From Comamonadaceae bacterium (lineage in GTDB: Bacteria > Pseudomonadota > Gammaproteobacteria > Burkholderiales > Burkholderiaceae_C): a stretch of 40,249 nt of DNA. A program made the translations under genes and the position numbers. How positions within the stretch are numbered: position 1 is the first letter of the stretch; each line of letters starts with the position of its first letter. The stretch lies in assembly GCA_027488115.1 (NCBI GenBank), contig JAIYCG010000013.1, positions 1 through 40,249 of the forward strand, read 5' to 3'. The notes beneath the pieces are model-generated. The model searched no databases and was not told where the DNA came from. It saw only the letters and a list, made by a program, of their open reading frames with translations. Positions 1 through 7,927 of the stretch are shown here, one piece after another.

Positions 1-170
1 CTCGTCTCTGTTGCTCTAATCCTCACCTTGGTGCCTTGCGGCCTTTCGGTGGAGAGGTGTTACCTCCTACGCTGTCCTGTGCAGTCCGGACGTTCCTCCA
101 GTGCGGCCTTTCGGCCCATGACTTGCGTCATGTCATTTCTGCTTGCACCAGCGACGGTCTGGCGAGCTTC
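1..170 (-). ncRNA. rnpB: RNase P RNA, class A (5' part; continues beyond the window)
   Basis: This is the catalytic RNA of RNase P, which removes the 5' leader from tRNA precursors. Read on the minus strand, it starts near 170 with GAAGCTCGCCAGACCGTCGC. That lines up with the E. coli rnpB 5' end (GAAGCTGACCAGACAGTCGC). It is followed by GGAGGAACGTCCGGACTGCA (the conserved GGAGGAAAGTCCGGGCTCCA block) and a GAGGTAACACCTC helix. Next comes a CCGAAAGGCCGCAAGGC region and the conserved AGAGCAACAGAGACGAG stretch near positions 1-17. The 3' half, including the tRNA-CCA binding loop, lies before position 1. The family match is recalled from the E. coli sequence, not computed. The 5' boundary is good to a few bases. 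Confidence 0.9.
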
Positions 171-285
171 ACAAGCGCATTATCGCCTTGCTGCATAACC
201 CTATGCAGGAATTGACAGAACAAGTAGGTCAAAATCAACTTCATCTCATTCAATTGACATTCACTCCAATACAAGGACAAAGTCC
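171..285. promoter_or_regulatory. Divergent rnpB / cysK promoter region with an inverted repeat
   Basis: This 115-bp gap separates two divergent transcription units. On the minus strand, GATAAT (178-183) sits 7 nt before the inferred rnpB 5' end and is a credible -10 box; no clear -35 is seen. On the plus strand, TTGACA occurs at 212-217 and again at 254-259, with poor -10 partners. A perfect inverted repeat, CTGCATA-ACCC-TATGCAG (191-208), overlaps the expected -35 position of rnpB. Its role is unknown. The cysK ribosome site is AAGGA at 273-277. Confidence 0.4.
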
Positions 286-1203
286 ATGAAAGCTCAAAAC
301 GTCTTGCAGACCATTGGCAACACGCCCCATATTCGCATCAACAAATTGTTTGGTGCCGATGCCAACGTGTGGATCAAATCTGAGCGCAGCAACCCTGGCG
401 GCTCCATCAAAGACCGCATCGCCTTGGCCATGGTGGAAGACGCCGAAAAAACGGGCGCACTCCAACCCGGCGGCACCATCATTGAGCCAACCTCAGGCAA
501 CACGGGCATTGGCTTGGCCATGGTAGCCGCAGTCAAGGCTTACAAATTGGTCTTGGTCATGCCCGACAGCATGTCGATTGAACGCCGCCGTTTGATGTTG
601 GCCTATGGCGCCACCTTTGACCTCACACCCCGAGAAAAAGGCATGAAAGGCGCTATTGCACGCGCCGAGGAATTGGTGGCCAGCACACCTGGTGCCTGGA
701 TGCCCCAGCAGTTTGAAAATCCAGCCAACATCGATGTGCACGTTCGCACCACGGCCCAAGAAATTTTGGCTGACTTTCCTGATGGCATTGACACCATCAT
801 TACCGGTGTGGGCACAGGCGGCCATTTGACTGGCGCCGCCAAAGTCTTGAAAGCCAAATTCCCAAATCTCAAAGTGTTTGCAGTAGAGCCTAAGGCGTCA
901 CCGGTCATTTCGGGTGGTGCGCCTGCACCCCACCCCATCCAAGGCATTGGTGCTGGCTTCATTCCTAAAAATCTGGACACCCGCTTACTGGACGGCGTGA
1001 TTCAAGTTGATGCCGAGGACGCGCGCGAATACGCACGCCGCTCTGCGCGCGAAGAAGGTTTGTTGGTGGGCATCTCTTCTGGCGCCACGTTGGCTGCCAT
1101 TGCGCAGAAATTGAAAGAGCTGCCAGCGGGCGCCACGGTGCTTGGATTTAATTACGACACCGGCGAGCGTTACCTGTCGATTGAAGGTTTCTTGCCCAAC
1201 TAA
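286..1203 (+). CDS. cysK: Cysteine synthase (O-acetylserine sulfhydrylase)
   Basis: This 305-residue PLP enzyme makes L-cysteine from O-acetylserine and sulfide in the cytoplasm. The PLP lysine is K42 in SIKDR. The substrate loop PTSGNTG lies at residues 68-74, and a phosphate-binding GTGG loop at about 177-180. CysK-type signatures are [15 protein letters not shown] and [10 protein letters not shown]; the last favours CysK over CysM. Length is normal for the family. The ATG at 286 has AAGGA 8 nt upstream and gives a full N-terminus (LQTIGNTP). It is divergent from rnpB and is followed 55 bp later by an FAD dehydrogenase on the same strand. The protein ends FLPN, without the long C-terminal tail of some CysK proteins. 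CysM cannot be fully excluded by eye. Confidence 0.92.
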   Translation: MKAQNVLQTIGNTPHIRINKLFGADANVWIKSERSNPGGSIKDRIALAMVEDAEKTGALQPGGTIIEPTSGNTGIGLAMVAAVKAYKLVLVMPDSMSIERRRLMLAYGATFDLTPREKGMKGAIARAEELVASTPGAWMPQQFENPANIDVHVRTTAQEILADFPDGIDTIITGVGTGGHLTGAAKVLKAKFPNLKVFAVEPKASPVISGGAPAPHPIQGIGAGFIPKNLDTRLLDGVIQVDAEDAREYARRSAREEGLLVGISSGATLAAIAQKLKELPAGATVLGFNYDTGERYLSIEGFLPN

Positions 1204-1258
1204 ACACGCGATAATCTGTCGGTCTGCTTGATAACCACAAGCCCAACCACCGACAGCC

Positions 1259-3124
1259 ATGATTCGAATTTCAGAACTCAAACTGCCTTTGACCGCTTTG
1301 CCGGTTGAGGTTCGACGCGCATCGGATGCACCGTCCGAAACCGACGAAGATCGCATACCGCCGCCGCACCCCGAAGCTGCATTGCGCCAGCTGGCCTCGC
1401 ATGCCTTGGGCATAGAACACGAAGACATCGATCAATTGCATGTTTTCAAGCGCAGCTTTGATGCACGCAAAGCCGACTTGTTGGCGGTGTTCATTGTTGA
1501 CATCACGTTGAAAGATGTTGCATCCGAAGACCGCCTGCTGGCCAAGTTTCAAAAGCACCCCCACATTCAAGCTACGCCCAACATGACCTGGCAAGCGCCC
1601 TGTCATGCGCCTGCCAACTTTGGCGTGCAAGAAGGACAACGCCCCGTGGTGGTGGGCTTTGGGCCTTGCGGTATTTTTGCAGCGCTGGTGTTGGCGCAAA
1701 TGGGCTTCAAGCCTATCGTCATTGAACGCGGCAGCCCCGTTCGACAACGCACCAAAGATACTTGGAGTTTGTGGCGTAAAAAAAACTTAAACACCGAAAG
1801 CAATGTGCAATTTGGTGAAGGCGGCGCAGGCACCTTCTCAGACGGAAAGCTTTACAGTCAAATCAAAGACCCACGCCATTTAGGCCGCAAGGTCATGAAC
1901 GAGTTTGTGCAAGCTGGTGCACCTTCTGACATTTTGTTTGCGGCACACCCCCACATTGGCACCTTCAAGTTGGTCAAGGTGGTAGAGAACCTGCGCGAAC
2001 AAATCATTGCCCTAGGCGGAGAAGTTCGCTTTGAACAACGCGTGGTCGACTTCGACATTGAAACCACTTCTGCAGGCCGACAAATCACAGGCCTGCACAT
2101 GGAAGATCGCAACACGGGTACCCAAACACATTTGGCCACACAGCATGTGGTCCTTGCATTGGGTCATAGCGCACGCGACACGTTCACCTTGCTGTACGAG
2201 CGCGGCGTCTACATGGAGGCCAAAGCCTTTTCGGTTGGCGTTCGCATTGAACACCCACAAAGCGTGATCGATGCTGCGCGATGGGGTCGTCATGCCGGTC
2301 ATCCTTTGCTCGGTGCCGCCGATTACAAGCTAGTGCACCACGCACAAAATGGCCGCGCTGTTTACAGCTTTTGCATGTGCCCCGGCGGCACCGTGGTAGC
2401 GGCCACCAGTGAAGCAGGCCGCGTGGTCACCAATGGCATGAGCCAATACTCACGCAATGAACGCAATGCCAATGCTGGCATGGTGGTGGCCATTGACCCT
2501 TCTGACTACCCGACAGATGTTGCTTCTTGGCAAGCTGCATTTGGCGAAGCCGATGGTTTGAAATGGGCCACCCAAGCTCAAGCCATGGCTGCACAAACAC
2601 CCAAGGCCTATCACCCCTTGTCGGGCATTGTGTTGCAACGACAACTGGAATCTAAAGCCTATGTGGCGGGTGGCGAAAATTACACAGCGCCTGGGCAATT
2701 GGTGGGTGACTTTTTAGCGGTGCGAGCTTCGAAAGAATTTGGGGAGGTCGTGCCCTCTTACAAACCAGGTGTGAGCCTTGGTGACTTGGCACACGTGTTG
2801 CCAAGTTACGCCATTGAAGCCATGCGCGAAGCCTTGCCCGTCTTTGGTCGCAAGATCAAGGGGTATGACATGAAAGATGCGGTGCTCACTGGCGTTGAAA
2901 CGCGCACTTCTTCACCCCTCAAAATGACACGCGGTGATCATTTTCAAAGTTTGAACACCCAAGGGCTTTACCCTGCCGGAGAAGGTGCCAGTTATGCCGG
3001 TGGCATTTTGTCGGCGGGTGTCGACGGCATTAAGGTTGCTGAGGCTTTGGCGCTGTCCATGGTGGGCAGGCCCATCCATTCTGGGCAGAATGGCATGGCC
3101 ATTGGCTACAAAAAATCTTTTTGA
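1259..3124 (+). CDS. FAD-dependent dehydrogenase, uncharacterised (COG2509-type)
   Basis: This 621-residue flavoprotein belongs to the broadly conserved but functionally undefined 'uncharacterised FAD-dependent dehydrogenase' family. An N-terminal domain of about 115 residues precedes a Rossmann dinucleotide-binding motif, VVGFGPCG, with glycines at 133, 135 and 138 and the acidic IERG about 20 residues on. The family hallmark QFGEGGAGTFSDGKLYSQIK follows at about 182-201. The C-terminus carries the second FAD contact, YPAGEGASYAGGILSAGVDG (about 577-596), as in HI0933-like and geranylgeranyl-reductase folds. No membrane segment is apparent. The ATG at 1259 has no strong Shine-Dalgarno. It converges with the LysE gene, leaving 6 bp between stop codons, and no terminator is visible there. 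The substrate is unknown. Confidence 0.8.
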   Translation: MIRISELKLPLTALPVEVRRASDAPSETDEDRIPPPHPEAALRQLASHALGIEHEDIDQLHVFKRSFDARKADLLAVFIVDITLKDVASEDRLLAKFQKHPHIQATPNMTWQAPCHAPANFGVQEGQRPVVVGFGPCGIFAALVLAQMGFKPIVIERGSPVRQRTKDTWSLWRKKNLNTESNVQFGEGGAGTFSDGKLYSQIKDPRHLGRKVMNEFVQAGAPSDILFAAHPHIGTFKLVKVVENLREQIIALGGEVRFEQRVVDFDIETTSAGRQITGLHMEDRNTGTQTHLATQHVVLALGHSARDTFTLLYERGVYMEAKAFSVGVRIEHPQSVIDAARWGRHAGHPLLGAADYKLVHHAQNGRAVYSFCMCPGGTVVAATSEAGRVVTNGMSQYSRNERNANAGMVVAIDPSDYPTDVASWQAAFGEADGLKWATQAQAMAAQTPKAYHPLSGIVLQRQLESKAYVAGGENYTAPGQLVGDFLAVRASKEFGEVVPSYKPGVSLGDLAHVLPSYAIEAMREALPVFGRKIKGYDMKDAVLTGVETRTSSPLKMTRGDHFQSLNTQGLYPAGEGASYAGGILSAGVDGIKVAEALALSMVGRPIHSGQNGMAIGYKKSF

Positions 3125-3130
3125 GGCTGC

Positions 3131-3736
3131 TTAAATCATCAAGACCGGCACCATGGAAGCAATCAAGAGCACAGCCATGATGCCATTGAATATTTTGCGG
3201 ATCGAATTTTGTTGCAAATAATGCTCTAGCTTGGCACCCAACCACACCCACAAGCCCACACTGGGAAAATTGATGGCGCTGAACATCATGCAAGTGAGCA
3301 CCACAAAGGGCAGTGTTGCATCGGTGGGCATGTAGTTGCTGAAATAACCAATGGCCATGATCCAGGCTTTTGGATTAACCCACTGAAAAGCCGCAGCACC
3401 CAAAAATGTGATGGGCTGCACGGCTTCCTCGCCATTGCGCTCTGGCGCGCCACTGCGCGCTACGCCCCAAGCCAAATAAAGCAAATAAAGGAAGCCCACC
3501 ACCTTCATCACTTGGTACACAAAGGGATACGCTTTTAACAAGCTCTCAAGACCGGCACCCACCAACAGCAACATGACAAAGTGCCCCAATGACACACCCA
3601 ACCAATGAGGCAAAGTGCGTTGGATCCCAAAATTCACACCTGAGGCCAACAGCATCATGTTGTTGGGCCCGGGTGTGACTGAAGTCACAAAGGCAAACAT
3701 GGCCATGGCGGCTATCAGTTCAACGTTAAAGCTCAT
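3131..3736 (-). CDS. LysE/RhtB family amino-acid exporter
   Basis: This protein of about 201 residues is likely an inner-membrane exporter of amino acids or related metabolites. It shows five to six hydrophobic segments and the LysE/RhtB signature TPGPNNMML near the N-terminus, plus FQWVNPKAWIMA mid-protein, also typical of the family. The ATG at 3736 (MSFNVELIAAM) is chosen because it overlaps the gnd stop codon as ATGA (3733-3736), the usual sign of translational coupling. An upstream in-frame start at 3757 would add seven residues inside gnd. Coupling to gnd has no obvious metabolic logic. The exported substrate cannot be told from sequence. Confidence 0.85.
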   Translation of the reverse strand: MSFNVELIAAMAMFAFVTSVTPGPNNMMLLASGVNFGIQRTLPHWLGVSLGHFVMLLLVGAGLESLLKAYPFVYQVMKVVGFLYLLYLAWGVARSGAPERNGEEAVQPITFLGAAAFQWVNPKAWIMAIGYFSNYMPTDATLPFVVLTCMMFSAINFPSVGLWVWLGAKLEHYLQQNSIRKIFNGIMAVLLIASMVPVLMI

Positions 3737-5151
3737 GATTGCTGGCTCTTGTTCCATGGCGTGTGAAACTTACCCGGCTTGTCCAAACGTTGGTAGGTGT
3801 GAGCACCAAAATAATCGCGCTGTGCTTGTAACAAGTTGGCAGGCAAGCGCTCAGTTCTGTAAGCATCGTAATAACTCAAAGCGCTCATGAATGCAGGCAC
3901 AGGCACACCCTTCATGGCGGCCATGGCAACCACTTCTCTGAGGTCTTGTTGGCACTCGGCCATCACGCGTACAAAGTGATCATCCACCAGCAAATTGGTC
4001 AGGTCGTGTTGCTTGGCAAACGCACGGCGAATATCTTCCAGCAAGTGCGCTCGAATGATACAACCCGCTCGCCAAACCGAAGCCACTTTGTCCATCGGCA
4101 ATTGCCAATCGTATTCTTGGTCGCCTGCTTTGAGCAATGCAAATCCTTGTGCATAGGCACAAATTTTGGCAGCCATCAAAGCGTTTTTAAGTTGGGGCGA
4201 AACGACATCTAAGTTTGAAGCAACTTGTGGCTGAGGACCTTTGAGCAATTTGGAAGCGATCACGCGTTCCGGCTTTAAGGCACTCAGGGTGCGGGCAAAC
4301 ACAGCATCGGCAATGGTGGGTGCGCTCACGCCTAAATCCAAGGCCACTTGGCTGGTCCATTTGCCTGTGCCTTTTTGTTCGGCAGTGTCCAAAATCATTT
4401 CAACCAAGGCATGGTCCGTCTCGGGGTCCTTGTGCATCAAGATGTCTGCGGTGATGTCGATCAAATAGCTGCTCAACTCACCTTGAGCCCATTCTCGAAA
4501 CAGGGTACTCATTTGCACCGCCGTCATGCCCAGATTTTTCATGAGCGCATAGGCCTCGCAAATGATTTGCATGTCGGCATATTCAATGCCGTTGTGGACC
4601 ATCTTCACAAAGTGCCCGGCGCCGCCAGGGCCCATCCATTCGCAGCAGGCTTGTCCATCTTTGGCTTTGGCAGCGATGGCTTGCAAAAAGGGGCGCACCA
4701 AGGGCCATGCTTCTGAGCTTCCACCTGGCATCAATGCAGGGCCATTGAGTGCGCCTTCTTCTCCGCCACTCACGCCAGAACCCACGTACAAGATACCTGT
4801 GCCTTCGAGCGATTCAATTCTGCGCTGAGTGTCACGGTACAGGGTGTTGCCACCGTCTATCACGACGTCACCTGGCGACAGCAAGGTGCGCAGTTCGTTG
4901 AGTACTGCATCGACGGGTGCACCAGCTGGCACCATGAGCCAAACACGGCGGGGGAGTTGCAAGTTAGCGACTAGCTCTGCCAATGAATTGACTGCGCAAG
5001 CGTTGAGGCCTTCTGTGCGTTGGGCAAATGCCTCGCGTTTGTGTGAATCTAAATCGAAGCCCGTCACGCTGAAGCCGTTGCGCTCTAAGTTAAGGGCTAG
5101 GTTTTCTCCCATGACGCCGAGGCCGATGAGTCCTAATGTTGTTGCTTGCAT
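3733..5151 (-). CDS. gnd: 6-phosphogluconate dehydrogenase, decarboxylating
   Basis: This 472-residue enzyme of the oxidative pentose phosphate pathway converts 6-phosphogluconate to ribulose-5-phosphate and CO2 with NADP+. The N-terminal Rossmann motif GLGVMG is at residues 10-15. VDGGNT, SGVSGGEEGA and the active-site stretch GPGGAGHFVKMVHNGIEY follow, and the long helical C-terminal domain is complete. The start is taken as ATG 5151 (MQATTLGLIG). An in-frame TTG at 5196 would add 15 residues (MEINVELTP...) encoded entirely by the palindromic repeat upstream, so it is rejected. The repeat ends only 5 nt before the ATG and no Shine-Dalgarno is visible, so initiation must use sequence within or at the edge of the repeat. 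The stop overlaps the LysE start. Confidence 0.93.
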   Translation of the reverse strand: MQATTLGLIGLGVMGENLALNLERNGFSVTGFDLDSHKREAFAQRTEGLNACAVNSLAELVANLQLPRRVWLMVPAGAPVDAVLNELRTLLSPGDVVIDGGNTLYRDTQRRIESLEGTGILYVGSGVSGGEEGALNGPALMPGGSSEAWPLVRPFLQAIAAKAKDGQACCEWMGPGGAGHFVKMVHNGIEYADMQIICEAYALMKNLGMTAVQMSTLFREWAQGELSSYLIDITADILMHKDPETDHALVEMILDTAEQKGTGKWTSQVALDLGVSAPTIADAVFARTLSALKPERVIASKLLKGPQPQVASNLDVVSPQLKNALMAAKICAYAQGFALLKAGDQEYDWQLPMDKVASVWRAGCIIRAHLLEDIRRAFAKQHDLTNLLVDDHFVRVMAECQQDLREVVAMAAMKGVPVPAFMSALSYYDAYRTERLPANLLQAQRDYFGAHTYQRLDKPGKFHTPWNKSQQS

Positions 5152-5156
5152 TGATG

Positions 5157-5324
5157 TTTGTAGAATAATTGGGGTCAGTTCAACATTAATTTCCAATCAT
5201 TGAGGGCTGAAGCCAAGGGGGGCTGAACGATTTCTGGTACCCCAGTATGAGGAAGCCCCCCTTGGCTTCAGCCCTCAATGATTGACAAAAATTAATGTTG
5301 AACTGACCCCAATTATTCTACAAA
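5157..5324. repeat. Long palindromic repeat, copy 1 (divergent stem type)
   Basis: This 168-bp near-perfect palindrome lies between glmS and gnd. The outer arms read TTTGTAGAATAATTGGGG at the left end and its exact complement at the right, then GTCAGTTCAACATTAATTT. The inner stem (30 bp, containing GAGGGCTGAAGCCAAGG) pairs perfectly with its partner. The 29-nt core GAACGATTTCTGG...TATGAGGA is shared with the other four copies. Relative to copies 2, 3 and 5 the whole element is in the opposite orientation. Compared with those copies, the stem and the TTCAAC/GTTGAA pair are changed on both arms together. No poly-T tract follows, so it is not a textbook terminator. The right end lies 27 nt after the glmS stop and the left end 5 nt before the gnd start. 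Confidence 0.93.
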
Positions 5325-5351
5325 TCTCAACAACGCCTGGCGGGAGAAAGA

Positions 5352-7253
5352 TCACTCTACCGTCACACTCTTAGCAAGGTTACGAGGCTTATCAACATCC
5401 GTTCCTCGCGCACACGCCGTGTGATACGCCAACAGCTGCAAAGGCACCACGTGAAGAATGGGCGACAACACGCCATAGTGCTCCGGCATGCGAATCACAT
5501 TCACGCCTTCACTGCTCTCAATCTGGGTATCACCATCGGCCAAGACATACAGCACACCCCCCCTTGCGCGAACCTCCTGCATGTTGCTTTTGAGTTTTTC
5601 AAGCAAGGTATCGTTAGGCGCCACAGTGACAACCGGCATCTCACTTGTCACCAAAGCCAACGGACCATGCTTCAGTTCACCAGCGGCATACGCCTCGGCG
5701 TGAATGTAGGTAATTTCTTTCAGCTTCAAAGCACCTTCGAGTGCAATGGGGTAATGCGTGCCACGGCCCAAGAACAATGCATTTTCTTTGGACGCAAACT
5801 CTTGCGACCAACTGATAATTTGCGGCTCTAACGCCAACACGGCTTGCAAAGCAGCTGGCAAGTGGCGCATGTCTTTGAGATGCATGGCCTCATCTTGCTC
5901 AGTCAACCGACCTTTGCTTTGTGCCAGGGCCAAAGTGAGCAAGAACAAGCCTGCCAACTGGGTGGTGAAAGCCTTGGTAGAGGCCACACCAATTTCAACC
6001 CCAGCCCGCGTCACATAAGCCAATTTGCATTCACGCACCATGGCCGAAGTGGCCACGTTGCAAATGGTGAGCGTGTGTTGCATGCCCAAACTTTGCGCGT
6101 GTCGCAAAGCGGCCAAAGTGTCGGCCGTTTCACCCGATTGCGTGATGGTGACCACCAGCGTTTTGGGGTTGGGCACTGAATCTCTGTAGCGATACTCGCT
6201 GGCAATTTCGACTTGGCAAGGAATTTTTGCAACAGACTCCATCCAATATTTGGCCACGCATCCGCTGTAGTAACTGGTCCCGCAGGCCAAGATCAAGACG
6301 TTGTCAATCTCTTTGAAAACCTTGAAGGCACTGGCCGAATTGGCACCGCCACTCAAACCATCAAACAACTCGGGCACGATGTGCGCGACACCTTCCAAGG
6401 TGTCTGCAATGGCGCGAGGTTGTTCAAAAATTTCTTTCTGCATGTAGTGCCTGTAAGGGCCCAACTCTGCTGCACCGCTGTGCGCATGAACCGTTTTAAC
6501 TGGGCGTGTCACACGCTGGTGGTTGCGATCTTCAATCCAATATTTTCCCAATTGAATGTCGACCAAATCGCCTTCTTCCAAGTACACAATTTGATCGGTC
6601 ACACCGGCCAAAGCCATGGCGTCACTGCCCAAGAAATTTTCTTGATGCGATGTGCCCACGCCCAAAATAAGGGGCGAACCAGCACGCGCGCCCACCAAGC
6701 GTTGTGGCTCATCTTTGTGAAACACCGCGATGGCATAAGCACCTTTCAATTCCAACACGGTACGCTTGACGGCTTCAAACAAATCGCCGTCGTACACGCT
6801 GTCAACCCAATGGGAAATCACTTCGGTGTCGGTTTGACTGGTGAACACATAACCCTTGGCTTGTAACTGTGAACGCAATTCATCGTGGTTTTCAATGATG
6901 CCGTTGTGCACCAGGGCCACTCGGCCGGGTTTGTCTTTCAAGCTCTCGAGACTGCCAGGGCCTGAGCTGAAATGGGGATGTGCGTTGTGTACAGCCGGCG
7001 CGCCGTGGGTTGCCCATCGAGTGTGGGCAATGCCAGTGCCGCTGACCAAGTGGTCGGTCTCAATTTGACTCATGAGTTCAGACACGCGTGACGTGCTGCG
7101 CGCGCGTTGGAGTCCGCCTTGTCCGCGATTGAGGCTGGCCTCATGGATGGCCACACCGCAGGAGTCATAACCTCGGTATTCGAGGCGCTGCAATCCTTGA
7201 ACCAAAATGGGAACGATGTTTCTATCGGAAACTGCACCAACAATGCCGCACAT
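5352..7253 (-). CDS. glmS: Glutamine--fructose-6-phosphate aminotransferase (isomerising)
   Basis: This 633-residue enzyme makes glucosamine-6-phosphate from fructose-6-phosphate and glutamine, the entry step to UDP-GlcNAc. MCGIVGAV at the N-terminus gives the Ntn nucleophile Cys2 after Met removal. The glutaminase domain fills roughly residues 1-250 ([16 protein letters not shown]). Two SIS domains follow, with [16 protein letters not shown] and [18 protein letters not shown]. The C-terminus KSVTVE is the conserved sugar-closing tail. It is slightly longer than the roughly 609-residue E. coli enzyme. It is divergent from an Lrp/AsnC gene across an AT-rich gap, and palindrome copy 1 separates its stop from gnd. 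The glmS ribozyme known from Gram-positives is not expected and was not seen. Confidence 0.97.
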   Translation of the reverse strand: MCGIVGAVSDRNIVPILVQGLQRLEYRGYDSCGVAIHEASLNRGQGGLQRARSTSRVSELMSQIETDHLVSGTGIAHTRWATHGAPAVHNAHPHFSSGPGSLESLKDKPGRVALVHNGIIENHDELRSQLQAKGYVFTSQTDTEVISHWVDSVYDGDLFEAVKRTVLELKGAYAIAVFHKDEPQRLVGARAGSPLILGVGTSHQENFLGSDAMALAGVTDQIVYLEEGDLVDIQLGKYWIEDRNHQRVTRPVKTVHAHSGAAELGPYRHYMQKEIFEQPRAIADTLEGVAHIVPELFDGLSGGANSASAFKVFKEIDNVLILACGTSYYSGCVAKYWMESVAKIPCQVEIASEYRYRDSVPNPKTLVVTITQSGETADTLAALRHAQSLGMQHTLTICNVATSAMVRECKLAYVTRAGVEIGVASTKAFTTQLAGLFLLTLALAQSKGRLTEQDEAMHLKDMRHLPAALQAVLALEPQIISWSQEFASKENALFLGRGTHYPIALEGALKLKEITYIHAEAYAAGELKHGPLALVTSEMPVVTVAPNDTLLEKLKSNMQEVRARGGVLYVLADGDTQIESSEGVNVIRMPEHYGVLSPILHVVPLQLLAYHTACARGTDVDKPRNLAKSVTVE

Positions 7254-7410
7254 GAGTCAATCCTTGAATTTGAATGTAAGGGGATCTTATGCCTCTCATC
7301 ATGAAATTACAGTCAAATTTATTTGATTTAATTGAAATTTAATTTCATAAAATATAGATAATGATTTATTATTTCATTTTAATTGTTAATTTGAAATAAA
7401 AATAACCAAT
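7254..7410. promoter_or_regulatory. AT-rich divergent promoter region, glmS / lrp-like
   Basis: This 157-bp region is strongly AT-rich, especially 7300-7405, in contrast to both flanking genes. It contains the inverted repeat TGAAAT-TTA-ATTTCA (7333-7347) and several related ATTTCAT/ATGAAAT words. AT-rich phased half-sites of this kind are typical of Lrp/AsnC operators. Autoregulation, and possibly control of glmS, by the adjacent regulator is a reasonable inference. No single -35/-10 pair stands out. Confidence 0.45.
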
Positions 7411-7923
7411 ATGAAAAGTCTATCTGAACTCTCAGCCGATTCATTGGACGCTACCGACCTTCAGTTACTGTCTCTCTTGCAAGTCGATGCCAGCCTAAAC
7501 AACGTGGCTTTGGCCGAAAAGCTCCATATCTCTGCCCCCACCTGCTTGCGCAGAACCAAACGCTTGCAACATGGGGGTTGGATTGAAAAGCAGGTGGCCA
7601 TTTTGTCGGCTGACAAATTGGGACGTTACGTGGGTCACAGCATGACGGCCATCATTGAAGTCAGTCTCGACAAGCAAGGCGAAGAATGGCTACAAGCTTT
7701 TGAAACACGCGCTGTACAAGAGCAAGCCGTGCAACAATGTTGGCGCGTCTCGCCAGGGCCAGACTTTATGCTGGTGGTTCAGACCACAGACATGCCCGCT
7801 TACTTGGCGCTCACGCAGAGATTACTCACGCAAAACGCCAACGTGCGAAACGTGAAAGCTTTTTTCAGTTTGAAGCGTGCCAAGTTTGGCACGGAAATTC
7901 CACTGCCAACCGCCACCGTCTGA
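7411..7923 (+). CDS. Lrp/AsnC family transcriptional regulator
   Basis: This 170-residue DNA-binding regulator has an N-terminal winged helix-turn-helix (about residues 15-65: DATDLQLLSLLQVDAS, then NVALAEKLHISAPTCLRR). A C-terminal RAM/AsnC ligand-binding domain follows, with QCWRVSPGPDFMLVVQTTDM as the ligand/oligomer interface. The ATG at 7411 follows directly on the AT-rich leader. It sits between glmS and glmU and is convergent with glmU (4 bp between stops). That position suggests a link to amino-sugar or amino-acid status, but the ligand is unknown. It is closer to the AsnC/Lrp class that senses amino acids than to any named member I can identify. Confidence 0.9.
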   Translation: MKSLSELSADSLDATDLQLLSLLQVDASLNNVALAEKLHISAPTCLRRTKRLQHGGWIEKQVAILSADKLGRYVGHSMTAIIEVSLDKQGEEWLQAFETRAVQEQAVQQCWRVSPGPDFMLVVQTTDMPAYLALTQRLLTQNANVRNVKAFFSLKRAKFGTEIPLPTATV

Positions 7924-7927
7924 TCGC

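Noticed and set aside
5157..5324. Reading the palindromes as ordinary rho-independent terminators
   Set aside because: No T-tract follows on either strand. Arms of more than 70 nt are far beyond terminator size, and three copies lie between co-directional genes right before a start codon.
6213..6866. 217-codon plus-strand open frame inside glmS
   Set aside because: Antisense shadow of glmS, whose motifs are complete in the other strand.
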